A DNA stretch of 64,000 nt from Acidovorax sp. A1169 (lineage in GTDB: Bacteria > Pseudomonadota > Gammaproteobacteria > Burkholderiales > Burkholderiaceae_C). Under the pieces are notes generated by a model. It did not search any database, had not been told where the DNA came from, and was given only the letters and a program-made list of their open reading frames with translations. The stretch's first letter is position 1, and each line of letters starts with the position of its first letter. The DNA is taken from positions 62,001 to 126,000 of the forward strand of contig NZ_JAUZDX010000001.1 in the NCBI RefSeq assembly GCF_030704685.1, given 5' to 3'. The position numbers were made by a program, and so were the translations under genes. Shown here piece by piece: positions 25,628 to 34,663 of this stretch.

Positions 25628-25680
25628 AGGCCGCCCGGCCTGAACGCACCCATGCGCACGCACCCTCTCTCGCCTACCCC

Positions 25681-27402
25681 ATGAGCAAGGAAGAAACCAC
25701 GCCCGGCGGCCTGCTGTCCAAGATGGTGCGGTTTGTGCGCAACCCGACGACGAACTGGACCGAGCTCGACTCGCTCCAGGACGACCGGGAGAGCCAGTAC
25801 AGCAAGCAGATGCTCAAGGAGATGATCGAGCGCAAGCGCCGCAACGATTTCGTGCGCCGCCGTGAGTTCGATCAGCTGCGCAAGTTGCGCCAGCGCGAAG
25901 TGCTGCAAGGCCAGCGCACCGAAGACCCCACCGCACGCCCCTCGTTCTTCCAGAGCAGCATGGCCTCGCCCGACGAGCGTGCCGTGACTCTCAAGAAGAT
26001 CGATGAGATCGAGGCGCAGATGTCGCAGCAGTGGTGGAAGAGCAAGGCCAACGCCGACGCCCCCACCCAGCCTGCGGATTTTCGCGGGGAGGACGAGGCC
26101 GCTGCACGTGCCTTCGCGCCCACCGCGCCCGTCAGTCTGGCCGCGCCCATTGCCGCCGCCCCTGCGGCGGTCAAGCCCCTTTTTGACGACGACAGCATGG
26201 CGATCGGCCAGTTTGGCGGCACCGATGCGACCATGCGGGGGGAGCCGCCGCGGCAGGACGTACTGGCATCGTTTGACCCGAGTCCGGCGCCAACGCCCGA
26301 AACCGCATCCGCACCGGAGGAATTCGTGCACGAACCCGACCTTGAAGAGGCCGCCATCCGCTTCGCCAACGGCGATCACGCAGGGGCGGAGTCCGGCTTG
26401 CTCGATGTGCTGGCACAGCACCAGCAGGACGAGCCGGCACAGCAGCTGGAAATCTGGATGACGCTGTTCGACCTGTACCGCGCGACGGGCCAGCACGACC
26501 GCTTCGACACCCTGGCCATCGATTTTGCCGCCGGCTTCAGCCGCTCGGCCCCTCTGTGGTTCTCCATGCCCGAGCAACTCGGCCTGGTGCAGGAACAGGC
26601 GCCCGCAGCGGGTGCGGCCCGCCGGGATTTCAGCTGGAATGCGCCCCCACGGCTTACGGTATCGTCGGTAGCGGCGCTGCAGGCCTCCATCGAGCGCTCT
26701 GCCGCGCCCTGGACTCTGGCCTGGACGCGCATCGCCGGCATCGACGATGCCGCCGTGCCCTTGCTGGCGGACCAGTTCACCAAGTGGGCGGACCGTGCGG
26801 GCCAGTTCGTGTTCTCGGGCGTGGACCGGCTCACGACGCTGATGGAGATCATGACCCAGTCGGGTGACCGCGCCTCGGGCCCCGAGTGGTGGCGCCTGCG
26901 CATGGCAGCGCTTCGCCTGATGGGCCGGCCGGACGAGTTCGAACTGGTGGCGCTCGACTACTGCGTGACCTATGAGGTGTCGCCGCCCTCGTGGGTGGCG
27001 CCCAAGATGGGCTATTCGGACGATGCCACAGCGGCCAGCAGCCAGGCTGCGGCGCCCGCTGAGCGCGACATGCTGGCGTCGGACTTCGGTTTTGATGCGT
27101 CCATTCCCGCTACGCTGGACGCGACCCCTGTGGCCTCGCTCAGCGGGCACATCGATGGCGATGCCACCCCGCTGCTCGAGCCCTTCCAGGCGCTGATGCG
27201 CCCCGGGGTACCGCTCACGGTGTCCTGCGACAAGCTGATCCGCGTCGACTTCGCTGCGGCCGGCTCGGTGCTCAACTGGGCCGCAGAGCAGCAGGGCCAA
27301 GGCCATGAGGTGCATTTCCACAACCTGCAGCGTCTGGTGGCCATCTTCTTCAACGTGATCGGTATCAACGAGCACGCCTGGGTGATCCCCCGCAAGAACT
27401 GA
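25681..27402 (+). CDS. STAS-domain protein of unknown function
   Basis: A 573-residue soluble protein. The N-terminus (about 1-130) is charged and helical (GGLLSKMVRFVRNPTTNW, then LKEMIERKRRNDFVRRREFDQL). A Pro/Ala-rich disordered section follows (about 130-215), then a TPR- or FimV-like helical segment (AAIRFANGDHAGAESGLLDVL, about 222-275). Two STAS-like segments come next: about 320-440 (WTLAWTRIAGIDDAAVPLL) and about 490-573 (RPGVPLTVSCDKLIRVDFAA). STAS domains serve in anti-sigma antagonism and in Mla lipid transport; neither role can be assigned. It sits between dksA and hslV in the same direction. Confidence 0.75.
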   Translation: MSKEETTPGGLLSKMVRFVRNPTTNWTELDSLQDDRESQYSKQMLKEMIERKRRNDFVRRREFDQLRKLRQREVLQGQRTEDPTARPSFFQSSMASPDERAVTLKKIDEIEAQMSQQWWKSKANADAPTQPADFRGEDEAAARAFAPTAPVSLAAPIAAAPAAVKPLFDDDSMAIGQFGGTDATMRGEPPRQDVLASFDPSPAPTPETASAPEEFVHEPDLEEAAIRFANGDHAGAESGLLDVLAQHQQDEPAQQLEIWMTLFDLYRATGQHDRFDTLAIDFAAGFSRSAPLWFSMPEQLGLVQEQAPAAGAARRDFSWNAPPRLTVSSVAALQASIERSAAPWTLAWTRIAGIDDAAVPLLADQFTKWADRAGQFVFSGVDRLTTLMEIMTQSGDRASGPEWWRLRMAALRLMGRPDEFELVALDYCVTYEVSPPSWVAPKMGYSDDATAASSQAAAPAERDMLASDFGFDASIPATLDATPVASLSGHIDGDATPLLEPFQALMRPGVPLTVSCDKLIRVDFAAAGSVLNWAAEQQGQGHEVHFHNLQRLVAIFFNVIGINEHAWVIPRKN

Positions 27403-27477
27403 CGGCCTGCGTGCCGGTGCCGGGCGCGGGTGCTGCCCGGCTTGAAAGCAGTGCCGGCGCCCCCATCTGCGGCAGTT

Positions 27478-28041
27478 ATGGATTCCTCAAACAACCACCC
27501 GGTGTTTCACGGCACCACCATCCTGAGCGTGCGCCGCCAGACCCCTGCTGGCGTGCAGGTGGCCATTGGCGGCGACGGCCAGGTCACCCTGGGCAACATT
27601 GTCGTCAAAGGCACCGCCCGCAAGGTGCGCAAGCTGCACCACGGCAAGGTGCTGGCCGGCTTTGCGGGCGCGACGGCCGATGCGTTCACCCTGTTCGAGC
27701 GCTTCGAAGCCAAGCTCGACAAGCACCAGGGCCACCTGGTGCGTGCCGCCATCGAACTGACCAAGGACTGGCGCACCGACCGCGTGCTGCGCCGTCTGGA
27801 GGCCATGCTGGCCGTGGCCGACCTGGAGGCTTCGCTCATCATCACCGGCAACGGTGACGTCCTGGAGCCCGAGCAGGGCATCGTGGCCATCGGATCGGGC
27901 GGTGCTTACGCCCACTCGGCCGCCAAGGCGCTGCTCAACCACACCGACCTGCCGGCGCAGGAGATCGTCAAGAAGTCCCTCGAGATCGCGGGTGAGCTGT
28001 GCATCTACACCAACATGCACCACACCATCGAGACGCTTTGA
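27478..28041 (+). CDS. hslV: ATP-dependent protease proteolytic subunit HslV
   Basis: A 187-residue threonine protease that forms the double-hexamer core of HslUV. The catalytic Thr is residue 13: the sequence begins [12 protein letters not shown] and then TTILSVRRQ, so a 12-residue propeptide must be removed (E. coli removes only Met). Other family marks are [35 protein letters not shown] and [13 protein letters not shown]. The ATG has no strong ribosome binding site in front, and no alternative start fits. hslU follows after 106 bases. Confidence 0.96.
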   Translation: MDSSNNHPVFHGTTILSVRRQTPAGVQVAIGGDGQVTLGNIVVKGTARKVRKLHHGKVLAGFAGATADAFTLFERFEAKLDKHQGHLVRAAIELTKDWRTDRVLRRLEAMLAVADLEASLIITGNGDVLEPEQGIVAIGSGGAYAHSAAKALLNHTDLPAQEIVKKSLEIAGELCIYTNMHHTIETL

Positions 28042-28147
28042 TGGCTTTGCCCGGTGCGCGGCCGCGCGACCCGGGCCCTCCCTTTCATGGTGCCGGCCGC
28101 AGTGTGATGCGGCGGCCGGTTCCCCCACCGAACCCAGGCGGATCTCC

Positions 28148-29482
28148 ATGTCGTCCATGACCCCCCAAGAAATCGTCTCCGAACTCGACCACCACATCGT
28201 CGGCCAGGCCAGCGCCAAGCGTGCGGTGGCCATCGCGCTGCGCAACCGCTGGCGCCGCCAGCAGGTAGAGGGCGCGCTGCGCCACGAGATCACCCCCAAG
28301 AACATCCTCATGATCGGCCCCACGGGCGTCGGCAAGACCGAGATCGCCCGGCGCCTGGCGCGCCTGGCCGATGCGCCCTTCATCAAGGTCGAGGCCACCA
28401 AGTTCACCGAGGTGGGCTATGTGGGCAAGGATGTCGACTCCATCATCCGCGACCTGGCCGAGATCGCCGTCAAGCAGACCCGCGATGCCGAGACCCGCAA
28501 GGTGCGCGCGCGTGCCGAGGATGCGGCCGAGGAGCGCATCCTGGACGTGCTGATCCCCGTGGCCCGGTCGGCCGCAGGCAGTGAAGCAGCACCCCCGGCC
28601 ACCGACAGCACGGCGCGCCAGGTGTTCCGCAAGAAGCTGCGCGAAGGCTCGCTCGACGACAAGGAGATCGAGATCGACGTGGCCGAGAGCCGGCCGGCGC
28701 TGGAGATCATGGGCCCTTCGGGCATGGAGGAGATGACCGAGCAGTTGCGTGGCATGTTCAGCCAGATGGGCCAGGACAAGCGGCGCACGCGCAAGCTCAA
28801 GATCGCCGAGGCGCTCAAGCTGCTCACCGAGGAAGAAGCCGCCAAGCTCGTCAACGAGGAAGAGATCAAGACCCGCGCCATCGCCAACGCCGAGCAGAAC
28901 GGCATCGTCTTCATCGACGAGATCGACAAGGTGGCATCGCGCCAGGAAAGAAGTGGCGCCGATGTTTCGCGCCAGGGGGTGCAGCGCGATCTGCTGCCGC
29001 TGGTGGAGGGCACCACCGTGTCCACCAAGTACGGCATGGTCAAGACCGACCACATTCTGTTCATCGCCTCGGGCGCCTTTCACCTGGCCAAGCCCAGCGA
29101 CCTGATTCCCGAACTGCAGGGTCGCTTTCCGATCCGGGTGGAGCTGGGCTCGCTCTCCGTGCAGGACTTCGAGGCCATCCTCGTGCAGACCCATGCCTCC
29201 CTGGTCAAGCAGTATCAGGCGCTGCTGGCCACCGAGGGGGTCACGCTGGAATTTGCCCCCGAGGGCATCACGCGCCTGGCGCACATCGCGTTCGAGGTGA
29301 ATGAGCGCACCGAGAACATCGGCGCGCGCCGCCTGTCCACCGTGATGGAGCGGCTGCTCGATGAGGTGAGTTTCGACGCCACGCGCCTGTCGGGTCAGAC
29401 TGTCACCATCGACGCGGCCTATGTCGACGCACGGCTGCAGACCCTGAGCCAGAACGAGGATCTCTCGCGCTACATCCTGTGA
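28148..29482 (+). CDS. hslU: HslUV ATPase subunit HslU
   Basis: A 444-residue AAA+ unfoldase, normal family length. The start [20 protein letters not shown] is canonical; the upstream extension of the frame is antisense-like read-through of hslV sequence. Walker A is GPTGVGKTE (about 58), followed by the GYVGKDVDS pore loop, Walker B with [10 protein letters not shown] (about 255), sensor 1 and the C-terminal tail [12 protein letters not shown] that docks into HslV. The I-domain spans about 110-240. It unfolds substrates for HslV in the cytosol. A hairpin-rich 106-bp spacer separates it from hslV. Confidence 0.97.
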   Translation: MSSMTPQEIVSELDHHIVGQASAKRAVAIALRNRWRRQQVEGALRHEITPKNILMIGPTGVGKTEIARRLARLADAPFIKVEATKFTEVGYVGKDVDSIIRDLAEIAVKQTRDAETRKVRARAEDAAEERILDVLIPVARSAAGSEAAPPATDSTARQVFRKKLREGSLDDKEIEIDVAESRPALEIMGPSGMEEMTEQLRGMFSQMGQDKRRTRKLKIAEALKLLTEEEAAKLVNEEEIKTRAIANAEQNGIVFIDEIDKVASRQERSGADVSRQGVQRDLLPLVEGTTVSTKYGMVKTDHILFIASGAFHLAKPSDLIPELQGRFPIRVELGSLSVQDFEAILVQTHASLVKQYQALLATEGVTLEFAPEGITRLAHIAFEVNERTENIGARRLSTVMERLLDEVSFDATRLSGQTVTIDAAYVDARLQTLSQNEDLSRYIL

Positions 29483-29618
29483 CCTTGGGAGCTGCCTTGA
29501 GGTATCACTTGCATAGGCTGCTCTAAGTGGTTCTTTCTCAACGACTTTTGCTTGTTTGGCTTCTTCGGAGTCGCGCCTAAGTCCTTGATTTCATTGCAAA
29601 AGTTTGTTGTGCACCCCC

Positions 29619-29646
29619 TTGCTCGGTGTGCTTTTCCTGCTACAGT
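29619..29646 (+). promoter_or_regulatory. Candidate promoter of the dcw cluster (Pmra)
   Basis: TTGCTC (29619-29624), a 16-bp spacer and TACAGT (29641-29646) give a plausible sigma70 promoter. The expected start site, near 29653, lies within the MraZ repeats. The first repeat overlaps the -10 box, consistent with repression by MraZ. Confidence 0.5.
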
Positions 29647-29683
29647 GCAAAAAAGTGCAATTAAGTGGTGAAAAGTGCCCTCG
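29644..29683 (+). promoter_or_regulatory. MraZ operator: four AGTG repeats at 10-bp period
   Basis: AGTG occurs at 29644, 29654, 29664 and 29674, exactly one helical turn apart, each followed by A/T-rich spacer except the last. MraZ is known to bind direct repeats of this type (TGGGN spaced by 5 bp in E. coli) upstream of its own gene. Four rather than three repeats are present here. It sits 52-91 bases before the mraZ start. Confidence 0.75.
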
Positions 29684-29734
29684 AAGACCCTTTGCACGGG
29701 TTGAGTGGATCCATACCGAGTGGGGATTTTTTTC

Positions 29735-30163
29735 GTGTTCCAAGGTGCCTCGTCGCTGAGTCTCGATGCGAAGGGTCGGCTGTCCGTGCCGACCCGGCAT
29801 CGTGACGTCCTCGCCGCGACGGCCGCCGGGCAACTCACGATCACCAAGCACCCCCATGGCTGCCTGATGGTCTTCCCCCGCCCCGAGTGGGAAAAATTCC
29901 GCGAGCGCATCGCCGAGCTGCCCATGTCCGCCCAGTGGTGGAAGCGCATTTTCCTGGGCAATGCCCAGGATGTGGAGATGGACGGCACGGGCCGGGTGCT
30001 GGTGTCGCCCGAACTGCGCGAGGCCGCAGGGATCTCGCGCGAGACCATGCTGCTGGGCATGGGCAACCATTTCGAACTCTGGGACAAGGCCACCTATGAC
30101 GAGCAGGAGGCCAAGGCCATGCAGGGTGAGATGCCCGACGTCTTCAAGGACTTCTCTTTCTAA
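29735..30163 (+). CDS. mraZ: Transcriptional regulator MraZ
   Basis: A 142-residue AbrB-like DNA-binding protein that represses the division and cell wall cluster. I chose the GTG start so that the protein begins (M)[20 protein letters not shown], matching the family; an earlier start would add ten atypical residues. The two halves of the tandem MraZ fold carry the motifs [14 protein letters not shown] and [14 protein letters not shown]. The C-terminus is short. First gene of the dcw operon, 9 bases before rsmH, with a four-repeat operator upstream. Confidence 0.95.
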   Translation: MFQGASSLSLDAKGRLSVPTRHRDVLAATAAGQLTITKHPHGCLMVFPRPEWEKFRERIAELPMSAQWWKRIFLGNAQDVEMDGTGRVLVSPELREAAGISRETMLLGMGNHFELWDKATYDEQEAKAMQGEMPDVFKDFSF

Positions 30164-30172
30164 AGGCGCGCG

Positions 30173-31102
30173 GTGACCGAGGCTTTGCAACATACGACCG
30201 TCCTGCTTGAAGAAGCGGTGGACGCGCTGCTCGGCGGCGCGGGCCCCGAGCCGTCCGGCACCTTTGTGGATGCCACCTTCGGGCGCGGGGGGCACTCGCG
30301 CCGGATCCTGCTGCGGCTGGGGCCAGAGGGGCGTCTTGTGGCATTCGACAAGGACCCCGAAGCCATCGCCGAAGCAACGCGCATCAACGATGCGCGTTTT
30401 TCCATTCGGCACGAAGGATTTCGCCACCTCGGTGAACTGCCTGCGGGCAGTGCCGCAGGCGTGCTGATGGACCTGGGCGTGAGCTCGCCCCAGATCGACA
30501 GCCCCGAGCGGGGTTTCAGTTTCCGTTTCGATGGCCCGCTGGACATGCGCATGGACACCACGCGCGGCGAAAGCGTGGCCCAGTGGTTGGCAACTGCCGA
30601 GGTTCAACAGATTGCGGAGGTGATACGTGACTACGGTGAAGAACGGTTTGCTGGCCCCATTGCAAAGGCGATTGTTGCGCGGCGCGAAGAGCGGGGGCCT
30701 GTTGCAACCACCGGTGAACTGGCCAGTCTCGTGGCTGGCACGGTCAAAACCCGCGAGCAGGGCCAGAACCCTGCAACGCGCACATTTCAGGCTCTTCGGA
30801 TTTTCATCAACGCCGAGCTTGAAGAGCTGCAACAGGCGCTAGAGGCCAGCCTCTCGGTGCTGCAGCCGGGCGGGCGCCTGGCGGTGATCAGCTTCCATTC
30901 GCTGGAAGACCGCATCGTCAAGCAGTTCATCGCCAAGCACTCCAAGGAGGTCTACGACCGCCGCGCGCCCTTTGCCGTGCCCCAGGCGATGAAGCTGGTG
31001 GCCCTGGACCGCATCAAGCCCAGCGCGGCCGAAGTGGCCGGCAACCCCCGTTCGCGCAGCGCCATCATGCGCGTGGCCGAGCGCACCGAGGTGCCCGCAT
31101 GA
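30173..31102 (+). CDS. rsmH: 16S rRNA (cytosine1402-N4) methyltransferase RsmH
   Basis: A 309-residue SAM-dependent enzyme (MraW) that methylates C1402 in the ribosomal P site. GTG start, [19 protein letters not shown] site [16 protein letters not shown] (about 32-47) and the motif [19 protein letters not shown]. Also present are [21 protein letters not shown] and [15 protein letters not shown] near the end. Its stop overlaps ftsL by 4 bases. Confidence 0.97.
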   Translation: MTEALQHTTVLLEEAVDALLGGAGPEPSGTFVDATFGRGGHSRRILLRLGPEGRLVAFDKDPEAIAEATRINDARFSIRHEGFRHLGELPAGSAAGVLMDLGVSSPQIDSPERGFSFRFDGPLDMRMDTTRGESVAQWLATAEVQQIAEVIRDYGEERFAGPIAKAIVARREERGPVATTGELASLVAGTVKTREQGQNPATRTFQALRIFINAELEELQQALEASLSVLQPGGRLAVISFHSLEDRIVKQFIAKHSKEVYDRRAPFAVPQAMKLVALDRIKPSAAEVAGNPRSRSAIMRVAERTEVPA

Positions 31103-31425
31103 CCCGGTTGAATCTGGTGCTGCTGCTGGCGGTGCTGGCCAGCGCGCTGTTCCTGGTGCACACCCAGTACCAGTCGCGCCGCCTGTTCACCGAGCTCGAC
31201 CGGGCCACGGCCGAGGCGCGCCGCCTGGAAACCGAGCACCAGCGCCTGCAGGTGGAAAAGCGCGCCCAGGCCACGCCGCTGCGCGTGGAAAAGCTCGCGC
31301 GCGCACAACTGCAGATGCGCACGGCCACGCCGGCCATCACCCAGTACGTGTCCGACCCGGCCGGTGTCACCGTTGCCGCTTCGCCGTCGCCGGCAACACC
31401 ACCCGCCGCAGGAACGCAGCCATGA
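31099..31425 (+). CDS. ftsL: Cell division protein FtsL
   Basis: A 108-residue bitopic membrane protein. A very short cytoplasmic tail (MTRLN) precedes the membrane segment (about 6-20), then a periplasmic coiled coil (about 28-62, [20 protein letters not shown]) of the kind that pairs with FtsB in the FtsQLB complex. The last ~25 residues are Ala/Pro-rich. Overlaps rsmH and ftsI by 4 bases each, so the three are translationally coupled. Confidence 0.93.
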   Translation: MTRLNLVLLLAVLASALFLVHTQYQSRRLFTELDRATAEARRLETEHQRLQVEKRAQATPLRVEKLARAQLQMRTATPAITQYVSDPAGVTVAASPSPATPPAAGTQP

Positions 31426-33167
31426 GCCGCAGCGTTCTGTACACCTCCAGCCCGCTGCTGGCCAGCAAGACGCCGGTCTGGCGCAGCAAGTTCATCGTGG
31501 CGATGATCGCGCTGGGCTTCCTGGGCCTGGGCGCGCGGGCGGCCTACGTCCAGGTGTTCGGTAACGCGTTCTTTCAGCGCCAGGGCGAGGTGCGCTTTGC
31601 CCGCACCCTGGAGATGCCGGCCAACCGCGGCAAGATCCTCGACCGCAACGGCCTGATCCTGGCCTCCAGCGTGCCGGCCGCCAGCATCTGGGCCATCCCC
31701 GAGGACGTGGAGCAGGACCAGCCCGAAGTCAAGGCCAAGATGAAGCAACTGGCCAAGCTGCTGGAGATGCCGCTGTCCGAGCTCAACGCCAAACTGGCCG
31801 ATGAGGACAAGACCTTCGTCTGGATCAAACGCCAGCTCGACTGGGACGTGGGCCAGCAGATTGCCGCCCTGGGCATCAAGGGCATCTACCAGCGCAAGGA
31901 ATACCGGCGCCAGTACCCCGAGGGCGAGGCTGCGGCCCACGTGGTGGGCTTCACCAACGTCGAGGACCATGGCCAGGAGGGCATGGAGCTGGCCTTCAAC
32001 AAGGAGCTGGCCGGCAAGGCCGGCTCGCGCCGCGTGATCAAGGACCGCCTGGGCCGCGTGGTCGAGGGCGTGGGCGAGACCGTGCCGCCCGTGGACGGGC
32101 GCGACATGCAGCTGTCCATAGACAGCAAGGTGCAGTTCTTCGCCTACCAGAAGCTGCGCGACCAGGTCGCCCTGCACAAGGCCAAGGCTGGCAGCGTGGT
32201 GGTGCTCGACGCGCACACCGGCGAACTGCTGGCCCTGGCCAACTACCCGAGCTATGTGCCCGACAAGCGCCAGAACCTGACCGGCGAGCAGTTGCGCAAC
32301 CGCGCGCTGACCGACGTCTTCGAGCCGGGCTCGACCATGAAGCCCTTTACCATCGGCCTGGCGCTCGAGAGCGGGCGCGTGCGCCCCGAGACGCCGGTGG
32401 ACACGAATCCCGGGCGCATCACCATCACCGGCTCCACCATCTCGGACACGCACAACTACGGCCTGCTCACGGTCGAGGGCGTGATCCAGAAGTCGAGCAA
32501 CGTAGGCACCACCAAGATCGCCATGCAGATGCCTGCGCGCGAGATGTGGGAGACCTTCTCGGCCGCGGGCTTTGGCCAGAAGCCGCAAATCACTTTTCCT
32601 GGGGTCGTCACCGGCAAGCTGCGTCCCTACAAGACCTGGCGCCCCGTGGAGCAGGCCACCATGTCCTATGGCTATGGCCTGTCGGCCAGCCTGTTCCAGA
32701 TGGCGCGCTCGTACACCGTGTTTGCCAACGGCGGCAAGGTGATCCCGGCCACCATGTTCAAGACCGATGAGCCCGCCATCGGCGTGCCCGTGTTCTCCGA
32801 GCGCACGGCCGATCAGGTGCGCAAGATGCTGCAGATGGCCGCCGGACCCGGCGGCACCGGGCAGAAGGCGCAGACCCTGGGCTACTCGGTGGGCGGCAAA
32901 TCCGGCACGGCGCGCAAGCAGGTGGGCAAGAACTACGCCTCCGGCAAGTACCGCGCCTGGTTCACCGGCATGGCGCCCATCGACAAGCCGCGCATCATCG
33001 TCGCGGTGATGATCGACGAGCCCAGCAACGGCGTGTTCTACGGCGGCGCCGTGGCCGCGCCGGTGTTCAGCGAGGTGGTGCAGCAGACGCTGCGCATGAT
33101 GGGCGTGCAGCCCGACATGGCCGTCAAGCCCCAGATCGTGGCCAACCCCGTGGAGGAGTCCCTGTGA
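31422..33167 (+). CDS. ftsI: Septal peptidoglycan transpeptidase FtsI (PBP3)
   Basis: A 581-residue class B penicillin-binding protein that cross-links septal peptidoglycan. One membrane segment (about 25-43), the non-catalytic pedestal with RGKILDRNGLILASS (about 68), then the transpeptidase domain with the three active-site motifs in order: STMKP (SxxK, about 306), SSN (SxN, about 361) and KSGTA (about 495). Partner of the glycosyltransferase FtsW, whose gene lies six genes downstream. Coupled to ftsL and murE by 4-base overlaps. Confidence 0.97.
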   Translation: MSRSVLYTSSPLLASKTPVWRSKFIVAMIALGFLGLGARAAYVQVFGNAFFQRQGEVRFARTLEMPANRGKILDRNGLILASSVPAASIWAIPEDVEQDQPEVKAKMKQLAKLLEMPLSELNAKLADEDKTFVWIKRQLDWDVGQQIAALGIKGIYQRKEYRRQYPEGEAAAHVVGFTNVEDHGQEGMELAFNKELAGKAGSRRVIKDRLGRVVEGVGETVPPVDGRDMQLSIDSKVQFFAYQKLRDQVALHKAKAGSVVVLDAHTGELLALANYPSYVPDKRQNLTGEQLRNRALTDVFEPGSTMKPFTIGLALESGRVRPETPVDTNPGRITITGSTISDTHNYGLLTVEGVIQKSSNVGTTKIAMQMPAREMWETFSAAGFGQKPQITFPGVVTGKLRPYKTWRPVEQATMSYGYGLSASLFQMARSYTVFANGGKVIPATMFKTDEPAIGVPVFSERTADQVRKMLQMAAGPGGTGQKAQTLGYSVGGKSGTARKQVGKNYASGKYRAWFTGMAPIDKPRIIVAVMIDEPSNGVFYGGAVAAPVFSEVVQQTLRMMGVQPDMAVKPQIVANPVEESL

Positions 33168-34663
33168 CCCAGGTGCTGAACTCCCCCCGCGACGCCGTGC
33201 AGTGGCTGCGCGGCCGTGTCACCGGCACGCTGCAGACCGACAGCCGTCTGATCGGCCCGGGCGACGGCTTCATTGCCTGGCCCGGTGCGGCCACCGACGG
33301 GCGTGCCCATGTGGCCGATGCGCTGGTGCGCGGTGCCACGGCCTGCCTGGTGGAGCATGCGGGCGTGGAGGCGTTTGCGCTGGAGGGTGAGCACATCGCC
33401 GCCCTGCCGGGCCTCAAGGCCGCCACGGGTCCGATTGCGGCCGAGTGGTTCGACTATCCCACCAAGCGGTTGGACGTGCTCGCCGTGACGGGCACCAACG
33501 GCAAGACCAGCACCGCCTCGTGGCTGGCCGATGCGCTCAACCTGCTGGCGGGCCCGCAGGACGGCAAGGGCTGCGCCATCGTAGGCACCCTGGGGCTCGG
33601 GCGGCCACCGGCACTCACCTACACCGGCATGACCACGCCCGACCCCGTGCGCCTGCAGCGCGCCTTCGCGCAGTTCGCGGACGAGGGCCTCAGCGCCTGC
33701 GCCATCGAGGCGTCGTCCATCGGTATCGCAGAGCGGCGCCTGGATGGCACGCGCATCCGCGTGGCCGTGTTCACCAACTTCACGCAGGACCACCTGGATT
33801 ACCACGGCAGCATGGCCGACTACTGGCTGGCCAAGCGCGAACTGTTCGGCTGGAGCGGTCTCCAGGCTGCGGTGCTCAACGTGGACGACCCTGCCGGTGC
33901 CCAGTTGCATGCCGAACTGGTCGGCTCGGGCCTGGACCTCTGGAGCATTGCGCTTGAGGCCGACGCGCGCCTGCGTGCCCGCGACGTCACATTGGGAGAG
34001 CAGGGCCTGCGCTTCACCGTGGTGGAGGGCGCAGAGCGGCAGGTCCTGCAGACCCGCGTGATTGGCCAGTACAACATTCTGAACCTGCTGGGTGTGTTGG
34101 CCACGCTGCGCAGCCTGGGCGTGCCCCTGGCCGATGCGGTCGATGCCTGCAGCCGCCTGCAGCCGGTGCCCGGGCGCATGCAGCGCCTGGTGGCGCCAGG
34201 GCAGCCCCTGGTGGCTGTGGACTACGCCCACACCCCCGATGCGCTGGACAAGGCGCTGCGCGCGCTGCGCCCCCTGGCGCAGGAACGCGGTGGTCAGCTG
34301 TGGTGTGTGTTCGGCTGTGGCGGCGACCGCGACGCCGGCAAGCGCCCGCTGATGGGTGCCGTGGCGCAGCAACAGGCCGACCGCGTGCTGGTGACCAGCG
34401 ACAACCCGCGCAGCGAAGACCCCGCCCTGATCATCCACCAGATCCTGCAAGGCACGATCGCTGGCGCCTCGGTGCTGCCCGAGCCCGACCGCGCTGCCGC
34501 CATCGCGGCTGCCATCGGCCAGGCCGATGCCCTGGACGTGGTGCTGATCGCCGGCAAGGGACACGAAGACACCCAGGAGACGGCCGGTGTGCGCCTGCCG
34601 TTCTCCGACATGGCCCATGCGCAGGCTGCGCTGCAGGCCCGAGGAGCCCGCACATGGGCATGA
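33164..34663 (+). CDS. murE: UDP-MurNAc-tripeptide synthetase MurE
   Basis: A 499-residue ATP-dependent ligase that adds the third stem-peptide residue. GTG start. P-loop GTNGKTSTASW (about 110) and the central motif TNFTQDHLDYHGS. The C-terminal amino-acid selectivity motif is DNPR (in TSDNPRSEDPA, about 412), the signature of meso-diaminopimelate rather than lysine ligases; this fits dapF elsewhere in the window. Its 3' end overlaps murF by 10 bases. Confidence 0.96.
   Translation: MTQVLNSPRDAVQWLRGRVTGTLQTDSRLIGPGDGFIAWPGAATDGRAHVADALVRGATACLVEHAGVEAFALEGEHIAALPGLKAATGPIAAEWFDYPTKRLDVLAVTGTNGKTSTASWLADALNLLAGPQDGKGCAIVGTLGLGRPPALTYTGMTTPDPVRLQRAFAQFADEGLSACAIEASSIGIAERRLDGTRIRVAVFTNFTQDHLDYHGSMADYWLAKRELFGWSGLQAAVLNVDDPAGAQLHAELVGSGLDLWSIALEADARLRARDVTLGEQGLRFTVVEGAERQVLQTRVIGQYNILNLLGVLATLRSLGVPLADAVDACSRLQPVPGRMQRLVAPGQPLVAVDYAHTPDALDKALRALRPLAQERGGQLWCVFGCGGDRDAGKRPLMGAVAQQQADRVLVTSDNPRSEDPALIIHQILQGTIAGASVLPEPDRAAAIAAAIGQADALDVVLIAGKGHEDTQETAGVRLPFSDMAHAQAALQARGARTWA

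Noticed and set aside
29705..29734. Earlier GTG start for mraZ
   Set aside because: It would add ten residues (DPYRVGIFF...) not found in MraZ; the GTG at 29735 gives the canonical N-terminus.
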